DNA from: Lamellibrachia columna
Taxonomy: Eukaryota; Annelida; Polychaeta; Sabellida; Siboglinidae
DNA: 64,000 bases
Assembly (NCBI GenBank): GCA_963662155.1
Contig: OY759272.1
Span: 48,360,399-48,424,398 of the forward strand
Direction: 5' to 3'
Shown here: in pieces, positions 47,291 through 59,182 of the stretch
Position numbering within the stretch: position 1 is the stretch's first letter
Layout of the letters: every line of letters begins with the position of its first letter
Program-made: the position numbers and the translations under genes
Notes under the pieces: model-generated
What the model saw: only the letters and a program-made list of their open reading frames with translations
Told to the model about the DNA's origin: nothing
Database searches by the model: none

Positions 47291-47560
47291 ATTATCAAAG
47301 GGATTGATTCAGTCACTGTAAGTGTTCGCTGTGTCCATCGAAGAAGATGTTCTCAAGGGACACAGGAACAGCAAGAGGGCACAGTAAGAAACTCCACGTA
47401 CAGCTAACAATGGGACTTAGGCACACATTTTTCTACACCAGATTCATAAATGCATGGAATTGATTGTCACAAGGACACAATACAGGCCACAGCAGTAAAC
47501 CATCTCAAGTCCTGACTTAGAAGAGAAAGGAAAGATCATCCAGACCTGTAATAGTTACCA
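47291..47560 (+). pseudogene. Decayed C-terminus of a CR1/Jockey-like non-LTR retrotransposon polymerase
   Basis: The plus-strand frame reads KGIDSVT near 47301, then from about 47373 ARGHSKKLHVQLTMGLRHTF followed by FYTRFINAWN, an in-frame stop, and after a shift DTIQATAVNHLKS. This follows the common polymerase tail 'TRGHS.KL...R...R..FF..RVI..WN.LP...V.A.SVN.FK..LD'. Stops and shifts show an inactive, 5'-truncated copy. It differs from the tail type at 43.9 kb, so at least two retrotransposon lineages have contributed. Confidence 0.75.
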
Positions 47561-48044
47561 TTTCACAAACTAGACAAATCAAAACAACAATTGTAAAACA
47601 AATAGTGCCAAATCAATAGTGAAAAACGTGAACAACGCCAACAGAAAAACCAACCCTTGACTTGAGCCGGTCTCAATACTCATATTGGTAACTATTGACC
47701 GTGCTGAAGGTAAGTACTGAATGTAAGAACAAATTAAAACAACCTAAATGTATGTGCATATTAATGTTTAAAGTCCTTTGTTGCTGCAGTACCGATATAA
47801 ACGTAAGTCATATTAAATCACAGAGAATGTCGCATCAAAACCAGCCACGCCAACACACTGCGGGGTATAACAGCAGAAAGGCAAGTTTGAATAGCAAAGG
47901 TTGCTAACGTATATCAATATTATCACCCGCCAACTTGCTCCAGGGTACAGACGCAGACAGACGCGTTTGAATTTCCAAGGTCGCAAATGTACATCAACCG
48001 TATAATAGCCGTTTAGCGAGAGAAAAAACTAACCCCTTTTGCAA

Positions 48045-48048
<4 letters not shown>
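47561..48048. other. Transition sequence, nothing recognised
   Basis: Composition shifts here from CpG-poor on the left to CpG-containing on the right. Confidence 0.4.
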
Positions 48049-48084
<36 letters not shown>

Positions 48085-48094
48085 CTCTCTCTCC
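48049..48094. repeat. (CT)n microsatellite with a short (CTAT) interruption
   Basis: A ctctct run of about 46 bp interrupted by atctatct. Confidence 0.97.
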
Positions 48095-48329
48095 CTTGCT
48101 CTGGCTATGCTCTCCTTTTCTACGACAGGGCCAAGGCCCGGGCGTTAAATCCTATCATTCCATCAACTACTTTACCTTTTGGCGTTTTTAGTTTTACATC
48201 TATAAACATTGAAATTTATCCGGAATTTACATTTAAATTAGCCACTTTAAATGTTCCGATTAAATTATACAACGTTTCTGCACTAAAATAACAGCAAAAC
48301 AAATAGTTCTAAATTGGCTAAAAACAAAC

Positions 48330-49170
48330 AGTTGGCGTCGCCTGGCAGAAGCTGACGTTGATCCCAAAACTGCAACCCAGAATCCAGTCCCAGACTTTGG
48401 CCTGGCTAACTTAGCCTTAATCGACCGAGACACAACTATCGCAATCGGCCAAAAACATCGATAAAAGGCAATCGTTATTCGTAATGGTGCTCGTTCTTAC
48501 AGCGATCGGGAATGTCTTATTTTAGCGCAGACGATAGTCCCGCAGCCCATTCCCCTCGGCCCTTCCCCCGTCTGGCGGAGCGGAGCGACTCACCTCATTT
48601 AAGGTCAAGTTTATATTCGCATGAGGCCACATACTTCGGCTGGCGGGTCGAGAATCTGGGCTGCTGTGGCGAACTAGTTACAATGACAAGTACTCACGAT
48701 CACGCCGTTGGGATGTCTGTAGATTGCGTAACTTCCATTGTGTTGATTACAGTTTCTTCGTTTCTTCCTTTGTTTTGTCCAGCGACTTGCTGCGCTCGGA
48801 TTCACGCCGGTATCGCAGGCCGCGACCTGTGCGCACAATATCGATCGGAGTGGGGAGAATTCGGCCTTGGTGTAACTCTGGGGACGTCGTCGGCGCCTGA
48901 AAGCACAAGACGTTTCTTTTCAAAGATCGATTTTTGCATCGGGCGATTAAGGTACAGCACAAACTTCGCAAGTAGCTAAGGCATTTTGTTACGGCGCCGA
49001 ACTCGAGGACGAACGAATGTTGACCTCAACTGAACTTTGCAGACGGAGCGTAAATTCTCCTAACTAGCGCCGCGTGCCCGGAGCATCATTGGCGGGAAAT
49101 TTGTATCGCTGTCACTCAATGCTGTCAGGCTAAATTGGGCGGACAATACATCGTTTGCGCAACGCCGACG
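48330..49170. promoter_or_regulatory. CpG-rich island-like segment containing an ATG-initiated 155-codon frame
   Basis: Many CpG steps (cggcccttcccccgtctggc, ggacgtcgtcggcgcc). The plus-strand frame 48512-48979 starts MSYFSADDSPAAHSPRPFPR and stays open for 155 codons, but nothing in it is recognisable and stop codons are rare by chance in such DNA. A donor-like aag/gtacag lies near 48950. A promoter-proximal first exon is possible; a random frame is equally likely. Confidence 0.35.
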
Positions 49171-50009
49171 AAATGTGCGAATACTACTCAGTATTTTTAA
49201 CTGCCTAATTTATAACACTGGTTTGTTTCCGCCGTCCCAGTTAAGTAGGCTAGTTAATTTGTCGCGGAATGCGTGAACTCGATTACCAAAAGGGACCTCT
49301 ACTCTAGCTGCACTAGGTGCTATATCTGGCATGTGTCTTGTTTTCCCGTTTTTGTTTAAGTAAACAGATACCAGGACAAATGTATCATGCGTAACACAAG
49401 GAACGGATAACAACAAGCCTGTTTTAAATCGTGTAGCTGTAAAATATGAAGACGTAAAATCCGTGGCACTAACCCATGTTCGTCCACATATTATTATAAT
49501 ATATTATAGGTGAAAAAAGAAAATTCTCTAATAAAGGGGGTTCGCTCGAATCCCCGGAACCTCCCCTGAAGATGGTCATGTTTACTCTCCACTAATATAT
49601 AGGTCCTATATATCAGAGGAGAAATCCCCTGCTGATTGTGTACGCCCGAACCCCATTTCAAAACCACGATGACGGGCCTGGCACAATAACTGGATTTAGG
49701 GGCCTAAATGCCCGAAGTAATGGGTTGACATTAATTTGTTCTGCTAGCAATGATGTCGTGTATTTAACATATATATATTTCTGGAGTATTTATCACACTC
49801 TATTCCCAATAGTAGTAGTTAGGGTTTTGTTGTACTCTTTAGAAGTAATTTTCCTCCCTGCCCGTTAGCTTATAAATGCATACATTGCTAATATAACCAT
49901 AACTGTACACGCGAAGGACTGTGTTTGGAGTCGTTCATGACAGTAAAAACGTCGCAAGTAGTAGATATTAGAGACAGTTTAACAGTGTTTCGACAGAACT
50001 GAGAGTAAG
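49171..50009. other. Sequence without a supported gene
   Basis: Short frames on both strands and no array. A near-palindromic 'atatataggtcctatatat' lies at about 49595-49613. Confidence 0.45.
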
Positions 50010-50080
50010 TACACGCGCACAAACACGCACGCAAACACGCGCACAAACACGCACGCAAACACGCACGCACGTGCACACGT
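50010..50080. repeat. (ACGC/AAAC)n imperfect microsatellite
   Basis: Alternating acgcac, aaacacgc and cacgtgcacacgtg blocks. It borders the dispersed repeat copy on its right. Confidence 0.93.
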
Positions 50081-50724
50081 GTAGGGGAAGGCAGTGTTCG
50101 TTGAGCTTTGAGTTTCCCAGGAAACCACAGCAGCAACAGTTACTTGGTACCTCCCAGGGATTGAACATGTTATTAGAACACGATTGACGCACAATAAGTG
50201 TAATTTGTAATACGGTCAGAAAATGTGAGTTAAAAGTGTTTCGAAACTTTTGCTGATTGTAATTAATGTCTGCTGGTGCGTAAACTATCAACGCGTGTGA
50301 TCAGACTTTATTTTCTGTGCACTAACAAATGGTTAACTATGGGAAGAAGATTATAATTTATTCATATAACTTCGCGCATTAATGAGACATTTATTTTAAA
50401 AGCTTTTATTGTCGAAACCGGGCTGGTTAAGCCACCCAAGGTCAAAGTTGAACAGCGGTAAAGAACGAAGACGTGCTCTGTACCCCAAGATACATAAAGA
50501 TATTAATTTTTCAGAGCAAATTGGGACATCGGATAAGGCAACATTTTAGCAGTTAGTGACATTGGTTGTGATTGGCCTGGAGGTCGATATTGATTAAATG
50601 TGTCGACTTATTAAATAAGCGCATAACTGTGTCAGAGACGTGTTGTACCCACTGGGTAGATGTGCTGCTGTTATGAAATTTTAGTACAAGGCCTAAGTAA
50701 ATTATACAAATAAAGCATTTACTC
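50080..50724 (-). mobile_element. Unclassified ~0.65-kb dispersed repeat, copy 2 (inverted)
   Basis: The reverse complement of 36521-37200 over its whole length. Beyond its gagtaaatgc end the flank is ttaccccacaccaagtgtta with 'ggctcaactt' and 'gttgagcc' as inverted halves around it, whereas copy 1 is flanked there by the 24-bp array. The true end of the element may therefore lie further right, near 50790. Confidence 0.8.
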
Positions 50725-50950
50725 AACTTGCGCAACGCTGTGGCTCAACTTACCCCACACCAAGTGTTAGTTGAGCCAGCTTACCAACCCTGTTTGAATC
50801 AGCTACATGTAATTATCTATGCATATTATCTTGGTATAACATGATCTACTAATAAGCATAGTTTGTGAGTAAAATTTTTTTTTACTTATGGACATGATTG
50901 TGCCCTAGATATCAAAATGAAATGAGTGGAAGATGGCTTAACGAACATGC

Positions 50951-50954
50951 GCCG

Positions 50955-50986
<32 letters not shown>

Positions 50987-51026
50987 TGAGTGCGTGCGTG
51001 CGTGCGTGCGTGCGTGCGCGCGTGTG
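50951..51026. repeat. (CGTG)n microsatellite
   Basis: About 18 units with one gagt interruption and a cgcgcg tail. A frame that runs from 50898 to 51560 through it is not credible as a gene. Confidence 0.97.
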
Positions 51027-53048
51027 TACATAACTGATTTACCAATCAAATTAAGATTAAGCGCTGAGACAGTATGCCAGAACGCCTATTCCGCCGACAA
51101 CACTTTAGGGAATAGGCTGTTAATTCATTTATCGTATATGAATGATGTAAACGTACAATGCCCAAGCTGTTTGCTGTGTGTTTTGCATAGGGCCTACCTG
51201 TTCAGGACAGACTCCAACTCGCACCATAACGGGTGCGCATTTCGCAAAAACATCCGAATTCAGACCCCAATTATGCAAATTCATCTTGCGAGATGTTGTA
51301 TTATGCGAGCGCGTTTATGTATGATTTGGCTAATGGATAAAACAAATGTCCTGTGCCCAACCAAGCAACCAACCCTGATCATTGAGATTATAAGTCAAAT
51401 AATTGTTTTTGATTGTGCGTCGACATTATCCCGGGATTCGACGCCACGAAGAATAAACTTTGCACAGTACACACAATGTAGACCTATTTCTTGTATGTGG
51501 TGCTTATTCCAAAACACGGCACTTTTGGGTTGTAGTCTCGTTGTAGTCTCGTTGGAATAAGAAAAATCGCCCGGATGAAGCGCGTGAATTTAGTTGAAGC
51601 ATCGATCTGGCGACAATGAATCATTTATCCAGAAATTAATCATTGATCGAGTAATTAATCAGCGGCCAGCGGGTCGTGTGTGCAGGTCTGTGCGGTATTT
51701 CCCTTTAGATACGTTCCAATGGAGCTCCGGCCGAACGAACGTGATACAGTGTGGAGGAGGAACTACAGTTGACCAGGCGTTGTAGAAAGAAGGTCCAGTC
51801 GGTGTTTGCGTGTTCATTAGAGCATAGGGCATATAACACAACCGTAGAACACGGATAATTAGATGGTAAATACAAAGCGTAGCTGTTTTCTGTGTACGCA
51901 ATTTTCCAAATTGTATATACATTTTATTAAATTAGTAGGACACTACACACATTATGGTAAATGCTGCCAGTGCATTTAATACTGATAGACAATGCCAGAT
52001 ATCCGCTTAACACCGCCAGATATCCGCTTAACACCACCAGATATCTGCCCCTAACACCAATTGCCATGACGTAACGGGACGGGAACTTGCCAGTTACCGT
52101 AGGACAGGTTGACCTTTCAGCACTGAACGCCAGGTAACGAATTCGGTAAATCCGAGTTTTTGCAAGCCACTTTTTGTTAGGGGAAAAGTGCAACTTACGA
52201 AGTTCGCGATGTTCAATCAAAACTGGTGTGAGCTATCTTCTCTTAAAACAGAGTGCGTGTATCGGACCTTGTCGCCAGCGCAAGAGGTCAACTGCTCTAA
52301 TGGGTTACAATAAAATAAATAAACACTTTATTTTCGCGGCCTCGCAATGAAGCTACGATGGACGGCGGTGGTCCCAGTGTTTGAGAACGTCATTCTGGCG
52401 CCCGGGATCAGGTCAACCTCCCAGGTAAACCTCCCAGGTAAAGCACGTTTACGCTTACTGGATCTGCTTATAATCTATTACAGCGGGAATAGCGAAAGCA
52501 CTGTTACAAAAGGATTTAATTGAAATAAGTATACATCTTATTATATTCGACCTAGAGTGTGTATGTGTATGTATGTTATGCTACGCCGCGTAGACGCTTT
52601 GTATTTCGGGCGCCAAACCTTCGGCTCCACGGTCGGAGCGTCAGTTTTATTTTTTTTTTAGAAATTCTCCCTGCTATTACCCATTCTGTGAACAATCGAA
52701 TTATACCCTTTGTTGTTGTTACGCACAGTTGTCCGCAACGCTGTGGGAACGATTACGTACAAGTATATGCACAACGTCGTGCGTCTTTTCTATCATTGTC
52801 CCAAGTTACGCAATGTGAAGGCAAGGCGTCGCTAGTCTTTACTATAACTGACAGTATTACCTCCCAATTTCGTTGGATTCCCAGAAGCAATCAAGATATT
52901 GACTGTCATGGAGCACCAAGTACCGAGGCATAGATGAATATTTCTGTGATAGTGTTGTATATCATGACATTTTGCAATTATTGTTATCATGACAGTCACT
53001 TAAGAACTACTAAGTTATCTCGTCCGGAGGATCGATATGTTTGCTAAT
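51027..53048. other. CpG-containing sequence without a supported gene
   Basis: Includes the 21-bp repeat at 51994-52058 and a duplicated cctcccaggtaaa at 52418-52443. No frame is recognisable. Confidence 0.45.
51994..52058. repeat. 21-bp tandem repeat (gccagatatccgcttaacac), about 2.9 copies
   Basis: Copies are nearly identical. The last has atatctgcccc. Confidence 0.88.
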
Positions 53049-53140
53049 TCTTATACAGCATGCATACACTTATACAGCATGCATACACTTATACAGCATG
53101 CATACACTTATACAGCATGCATACACTTATACAGCATGCA
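53049..53140. repeat. 19-bp minisatellite (cttatacagcatgcataca), about 5 copies
   Basis: Identical units until the last, where gcatac becomes gcaagc. Confidence 0.96.
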
Positions 53141-53409
53141 AGCACAAATCATATATACACAGTTCTAAACATCAAGCTTCATTCGTTCACGAAGAACTAG
53201 TTGCAATTCGAAACGTATCTAAATTAATACGTTAAGATAATGTCTACAGCCAGTCTGCATGTTCTGTTGCGTTACGTGGGTTTATATTTTACGAAATGAA
53301 TATATCGTATTCGTAGATACTACGCCTAGTTAACATTATTCACGCTTATCAAATGCATAGACCGTACGTTCCAACGGTGTTCCCTGTAGACTGAAGGCGA
53401 ACGCCTGCG

Positions 53410-53681
53410 TCAACAATGATTCGAACTAATATATAGGTATAGTAATTCCGATAAAACAGCAACATTCGGTGCAAGAAAATGTTGAGCGTTGCCTACGGAA
53501 TCGACCGTTAATTCGGCATCACTTATAGATGTCGTGGCGGTGGCACATGTCGGGAGGGCGATACCCGGGCCTAAACCACGGGTGCTTCCCAGACCGTATA
53601 AGACAATGGGAGCGGCAAGGGGACCTAGGCTAAGAGGACTGGTATATTCAGGATAATTCAAGTACGTGTCGATGTTCCCAT
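53410..53681 (-). CDS. Candidate terminal coding exon, family not recognised
   Basis: On the minus strand a good acceptor (tttcctttctcacaaatgct then tgcag) is followed by an open frame of 90 codons to a TGA at 53410-53412. With one base from the previous exon it reads DGNIDTYLNYPEYTSPLSLG, then a proline/glycine-rich stretch (PLAAPIVLYGLGSTRGLGPG), and ends LYLYISSNHC. The composition (aromatic, P, G, S, T; few charges) suits a flexible C-terminal tail such as those of transcription factors. I recognise no conserved motif and saw no nearby downstream AATAAA on that strand. The continuation of the frame upstream to 53871 has the look of intron. Confidence 0.4.
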
Positions 53682-54126
53682 CTGCAAGCATTTGTGAGAA
53701 AGGAAACATATAACACAACGAGTGGTCAGAATGGGAAGGAAGAAATGAGCGATTCACGAGACATCGACTGCAGCAACGAACATACCTGGGGGAGGGGAAG
53801 CGGGCTAACTGGGTTTGGCGCGAGGGACAAAGGGGAAACAAACTCCCAGCGAGTCCTCTCGCACGTTCCATCGTTATCGCGCCTCGGGGTCAACAGGGTA
53901 TTGGCATTCATCCGACCGTCTCCCTATATACAGCCTCCCGACGAGTCGGCTCCCTGACCCCCGTGCAGACGTCTGCTGCATACCGCCGGGGGCACTTATG
54001 CCATAGTTTGTTTGCTTCATGCACAAAGATAACAGCGGATACTAAGCCTATGTTTTTGTTTCCTAAGCCAAATGGTGCAGAATTTAGGATTGTTGAAAAC
54101 AAGCGCTTTTATATAGAGTTGTCGGC

Positions 54127-54127
<1 letters not shown>

Positions 54128-54180
<53 letters not shown>
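54128..54180. repeat. (TA)n microsatellite, about 26 units
   Basis: A pure dinucleotide run. Confidence 0.98.
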
Positions 54181-54181
<1 letters not shown>

Positions 54182-55800
54182 CCAAACCTACACGACATTT
54201 ATGATATTTTAAATCCTAGCCAATTCCGAACTAGCCAGTAAAAAGTTAGTCGTCCACACCGAGCCAAGAGTGGAGAACTAGGCCGGCCATCGGCGCGATA
54301 TAAGTGCAGTCGATATAAGTGCAGTCGATATTGTTTTTTCTACCCAAATTAGTATTGATAAAACCAGATTTCGTTTTCGCTCTGATTCTGTACGTGATAT
54401 TCTCGCGTTCGACGCTATTTAAAATCCAACAATGACAATCAACAAAATAACGATTATGTTTCCATTGCGCCATGTCTAGACTACTATAGAGGCCTATGCA
54501 AATACTCGAGTGCCAGTACTACCAGGTATCCTTTGTTTAAATATGAATTGGGTACATGACAGATTTACAAATATCTGAAGAATGCTCCTTTTATGTGTGA
54601 ACGTATTACATTTTTTATCGAATGTTCCGATGTTCAAAAATGTTAACTGTGATCTGTCCCAGGCCTCCACTTTAAGTATGTGGTATGACAGCGCAGGAAA
54701 TCCTACTGCGGTTACGCCCTACTATCGCCAGATCTTGATGCAACGCACAATATATACATTCACACATTTTTGCTTATATCGGTAAGAATTCGTATGACGC
54801 GCCAATCTCCCAGGCGACGGTTGCCATGCAACCGTATGTTCAGACGCCTCCGAACGCTTGCACGCCAGACGCGATCAATCCGCCGATGCGAAAACAACGC
54901 AGCCAATTCACCGACTGGATGGAGTTACGTCTAGACCACTTCGCTAATTTCCGAGAAAGTGGTTCCCGATTTCACTGACTGTTTGATCGATTTGTTCGGA
55001 AAACGGAATCTACAGACGTCGTTCGGCTCTGTTGCGTTCTCATATTCACATTTAGCATTACCGCTGGCTGCGTATTTCACGTATCAGTTACTTGTGGCAA
55101 CACTGATACCCGATGTTTCTTGTGTTTACACGTCAGAAAACGCTAACAACAAAAGATCACCACAGTAGGCGTAGCGTAGCGTTATTTAGTTTCGGTGTTG
55201 AAATTAATCAACTATATCGGCTTTATCTCTACCATACAGCGAAAACATCTCTCAATCTCGGAAGTTGCCCACATTTCTGGGGACATAGTCTGCGCCATAA
55301 CTCGCCAACAACAGGACGCCAGTGGAAATTTAAACAACTAATCAACTAAGCGCAAAACACAGTCGCCCCGCGCACGCTCAACTAAACACATGTAACGAAA
55401 TGGGATTTATACTGGAAAGCCGCATCAAGTTAAAACGAAGTTATAGTGGAAATATACATTGGTTCAACAACACATTTACCACGCGTGCATGGGTAAATGT
55501 GTTAGTCAGTATACAATATAAAGAAAAGTTCGCCAGTGCATAAAGTTGGAGTTATTTAAATCGAAATGATAGTTAGTTCCGCCATTATACTGCGATCATC
55601 AAATCCTTCATTGAATTCAAAGTAAAATTAAGTGTGACAGGTTTCTCGTGAATCGTCTGAAACCCGTTGGTTTTACTAATTATCGCTGTGGGTAAACTGA
55701 AATATCACTTCTGTTAAAAACGTAGCCAAAGAAAGAGAGACAACTGCCAGATTGTGTGGATGTATTTGTAAAGTCAAACAACATAGTCTGTTGCTCGAGT
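54181..55800. other. CpG-containing sequence without a supported gene
   Basis: A 15-bp duplication (gatataagtgcagtc) lies at 54297-54331. cggttgccatgcaaccg at about 54821 is a near-palindrome resembling an RFX site. No recognisable coding frame. Confidence 0.45.
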
Positions 55801-58500
55801 AATTATATCTGGTGTTTGGTTGTGTTATTGGACAGTTGTTTCATCACGGGCGTTAATAGTAATTATATCTGGTGTTTGGTTGTGTTATTGGACAGTTGTT
55901 TCTTCACGGGCGTTAATAGTAATTATATCTGGTGTTTGGTTGTGTTATTGGACAGTTGTTTCTTCACGGGCGTTAATAGTAATTATATCTGGTGTTTGGT
56001 TGTGTTATTGGACAGTTGTTTCTTCACGGGCGTTAATAGTAATTATATCTGGTGTTTGGTTGTGTTATTGGACAGTTGTTTCTTCACGGGCCTTAATAGT
56101 AATTATATCTGGTGTTTGGTTGTGTTATTGGACAGTTGTTTCTTCACGGGCGTTAATAGTAATTATATCTGGTGTTTGGTTGTGTTATTGGACAGTTGTT
56201 TCATCACGGGCCTTAATAGTAATTATATCTGGTGTTTGGTTGTGTTATTGGACAGTTGTTTCTTCACGGGCCTTAATAGTAATTATATCTGGTGTTTGGT
56301 TGTGTTATTGGACAGTTGTTTCATCACGGGCGTTAATAGTAATTATATCTGGTGTTTGGTTGTGTTATTGGACAGTTGTTTCTTCACGGGCGTTAATAGT
56401 AATTATATCTGGTGTTTGGTTGTGTTATTGGACAGTTGTTTCTTCACGGGCCTTAATAGTAATTATATCTGGTGTTTGGTTGTGTTATTGGACAGTTGTT
56501 TCTTCACGGGCCTTAATAGTAATTATATCTGGTGTTTGGTTGTGTTATTGGACAGTTGTTTCTTCACGGGCCTTAATAGTAATTATATCTGGTGTTTGGT
56601 TGTGTTATTGGACAGTTGTTTCATCACGGGCCTTAATAGTAATTATATCTGGTGTTTAGTTGTGTTATTGGACAGTTGTTTCTTCACGGGCCTTAATAGT
56701 AATTATATCTGGTGTTTGGTTGTGTTATTGGACAGTTGTTTCATCACGGGCCTTAATAGCAATTATATCTGGTGTTTGGTTGTGTTATTGGACAGTTGTT
56801 TCTTCACGGGCCTTAATAGTAATTATATCTGGTGTTTGGTTGTGTTATTGGACAGTTGTTTCATCACGGGCGTTAATAGTAATTATATCTGGTGTTTGGT
56901 TGTGTTATTGGACAGTTGTTTCATCACGGGCGTTAATAGTAATTATATCTGGTGTTTGGTTGTGTTATTGGACAGTTGTTTCTTCACGGGCCTTAATAGT
57001 AATTATATCTGGTGTTTGGTTGTGTTATTGGACAGTTGTTTCTTCACGGGCCTTAATAGTAATTATATCTGGTGTTTGGTTGTGTTATTGGACAGTTGTT
57101 TCATCACGGGCCTTAATAGTAATTATATCTGGTGTTTGGTTGTGTTATTGGACCGTTGTTTCTTCACGGGCCTTAATAGTAATTATATCTGGTGTTTGGT
57201 TGTGTTATTGGACAGTTGTTTCTTCACGGGCCTTAATAGTAATTATATCTGGTGTTTGGTTGTGTTATTGGACAGTTGTTTCTTCACGGGCGTTAATAGT
57301 AATTATATCTGGTGTTTGGTTGTGTTATTGGACAGTTGTTTCTTCACGGGCGTTAATAGTAATTATATCTGGTGTTTGGTTGTGTTATTGGACAGTTGTT
57401 TCTTCACGGGCGTTAATAGTAATTATATCTGGTGTTTGGTTGTGTTATTGGACAGTTGTTTCTTCACGGGCGTTAATAGTAATTATATCTGGTGTTTGGT
57501 TGTGTTATTGGACAGTTGTTTCATCACGGGCGTTAATAGTAATTATATCTGGTGTTTGGTTGTGTTATTGGACAGTTGTTTCATCACGGGCGTTAATAGT
57601 AATTATATCTGGTGTTTGGTTGTGTTATTGGACAGTTGTTTCATCACGGGCGTTAATAGTAATTATATCTGGTGTTTGGTTGTGTTATTGGACAGTTGTT
57701 TCTTCACGGGCGTTAATAGTAATTATATCTGGTGTTTGGTTGTGTTATTGGACAGTTGTTTCTTCACGGGCGTTAATAGTAATTATATCTGGTGTTTGGT
57801 TGTGTTATGGGACAGTTGTTTCTTCACGGGCCTTAATAGTAATTATATCTGGTGTTTGGTTGTGTTATTGGACAGTTGTTTCTTCACGGGCGTTAATAGT
57901 AATTATATCTGGTGTTTGGTTGTGTTATTGGACAGTTGTTTCATCACGGGCGTTAATAGTAATTATATCTGGTGTTTGGTTGTGTTATTGGACAGTTGTT
58001 TCTTCACGGGCGTTAATAGTAATTATATCTGGTGTTTGGTTGTGTTATTGGACAGTTGTTTCTTCACGGGCCTTAATAGTAATTATATCTGGTGTTTGGT
58101 TGTGTTATTGGACAGTTGTTTCTTCACGGGCGTTAATAGTAATTATATCTGGTGTTTGGTTGTGTTATTGGACAGTTGTTTCTTCACGGGCCTTAATAGT
58201 AATTATATCTGGTGTTTGGTTGTGTTATTGGACAGTTGTTTCATCACGGGCGTTAATAGTAATTATATCTGGTGTTTGGTTGTGTTATTGGACAGTTGTT
58301 TCTTCACGGGCCTTAATAGTAATTATATCTGGTGTTTGGTTGTGTTATTGGACAGTTGTTTCTTCACGGGCGTTAATAGTAATTATATCTGGTGTTTGGT
58401 TGTGTTATTGGACAGTTGTTTCTTCACGGGCCTTAATAGTAATTATATCTGGTGTTTGGTTGTGTTATTGGACAGTTGTTTCTTCACGGGCCTTAATAGT
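55801..58500. repeat. 60-bp minisatellite, exactly 45 copies, no indels
   Basis: The unit is aattatatctggtgtttggt, tgtgttattggacagttgtt, tc(t/a)tcacgggc(g/c)ttaatagt. All 45 copies are exactly 60 bp. Two sites (unit positions 43, t/a, and 52, g/c) vary in all four combinations. Only four other substitutions exist in 2.7 kb (about 56658, 56760, 57154, 57809). A plus frame is open through all copies (SNYIWCLVVLLDSCFFTGVN) but has no ATG before the array, only a GTG. A second frame is nearly as open, and variants are mostly non-synonymous, so coding is not supported. Confidence 0.99.
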
Positions 58501-58618
58501 TCCTCTTCAATTCAGTTTGTTTTCGCTAGTCTCATTTCAAATTAATTTTGCGAAACATCAAATCTACCTGTAGTATCCACTGCAGTGGGCTAGTGCAGTT
58601 TATGTATGTAGGGGAGAC
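58501..58618. other. Short spacer after the array
   Basis: Unique-looking sequence between the 60-bp array and the gttaca motif cluster. Nothing recognised. Confidence 0.5.
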
Positions 58619-58857
58619 CGGGGCTAGCTGTTACAACTTTCAGTTAAATAACTTTTTATATATAAACTATAATATATGTATTATTTCTGTCAACGTATAC
58701 ATGAAATGTATTATTCGTATTAATAAAATGTACCATACCAATGATATTCCATGTAATAGTTAGGAAGATATGTGAAGTTCCCCAGGCGCGGTCGACTGTA
58801 ACAACTAACCCCGTAAGCGGGGCAAGTTGTTACATCATACGGGGCACGTTGTTACAG
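58619..58857. repeat. Cluster of 'ggggc-agttgttaca' motifs including a 17-bp-arm hairpin
   Basis: ggggctagctgttacaac (58619), the inverted pair tgtaacaactaaccccg (58797-58813) and cggggcaagttgttaca (58818-58834) around a 4-nt loop, and cggggcacgttgttacagc (58839-58857). The two arms match at 15 of 17 positions. Likely termini of small DNA elements, or a structured element of its own. Confidence 0.7.
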
Positions 58858-59055
58858 CAAAGAACGTGTGGATCGCAAAGCAAGTGTCACTCGTACAAGT
58901 AACTACTACATTAATTGGATTATACACAGTTATACATCTTACATACAGTGTTCATAACAATGTAGGTGTTCACAGCTTCACAGACTAAGCTTTTCGTGTT
59001 TAATTACCAAAGGGACACATTGCCCAGATTGTGACACAACAAACAATTGTGAATC
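58858..59055. other. Short spacer
   Basis: AT-rich, nothing recognised. Confidence 0.5.
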
Positions 59056-59070
59056 ACGCACACCCACCCA

Positions 59071-59118
<48 letters not shown>

Positions 59119-59120
59119 CG
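59056..59120. repeat. (CACG)n microsatellite
   Basis: About 16 units of cacg, starting from a caccca seed. Confidence 0.97.
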
Positions 59121-59182
59121 GACATCCACGTTTCAATGTATCGTGCAATATTTGTTACTTGTTCAAATAGGGCGGTACCATG

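Noticed and set aside
50898..51560. 220-codon plus frame
   Set aside because: Its first part translates the (CGTG)n microsatellite and the rest has no protein-like pattern; the context points to chance.
55756..58545. 929-codon open frame across the 60-bp array
   Set aside because: It has no ATG upstream of the repeats (begins at GTG), a second frame is almost equally open, variants are mainly non-synonymous, and the flanks encode nothing recognisable. It is a product of a 60-bp period lacking stops in that frame.
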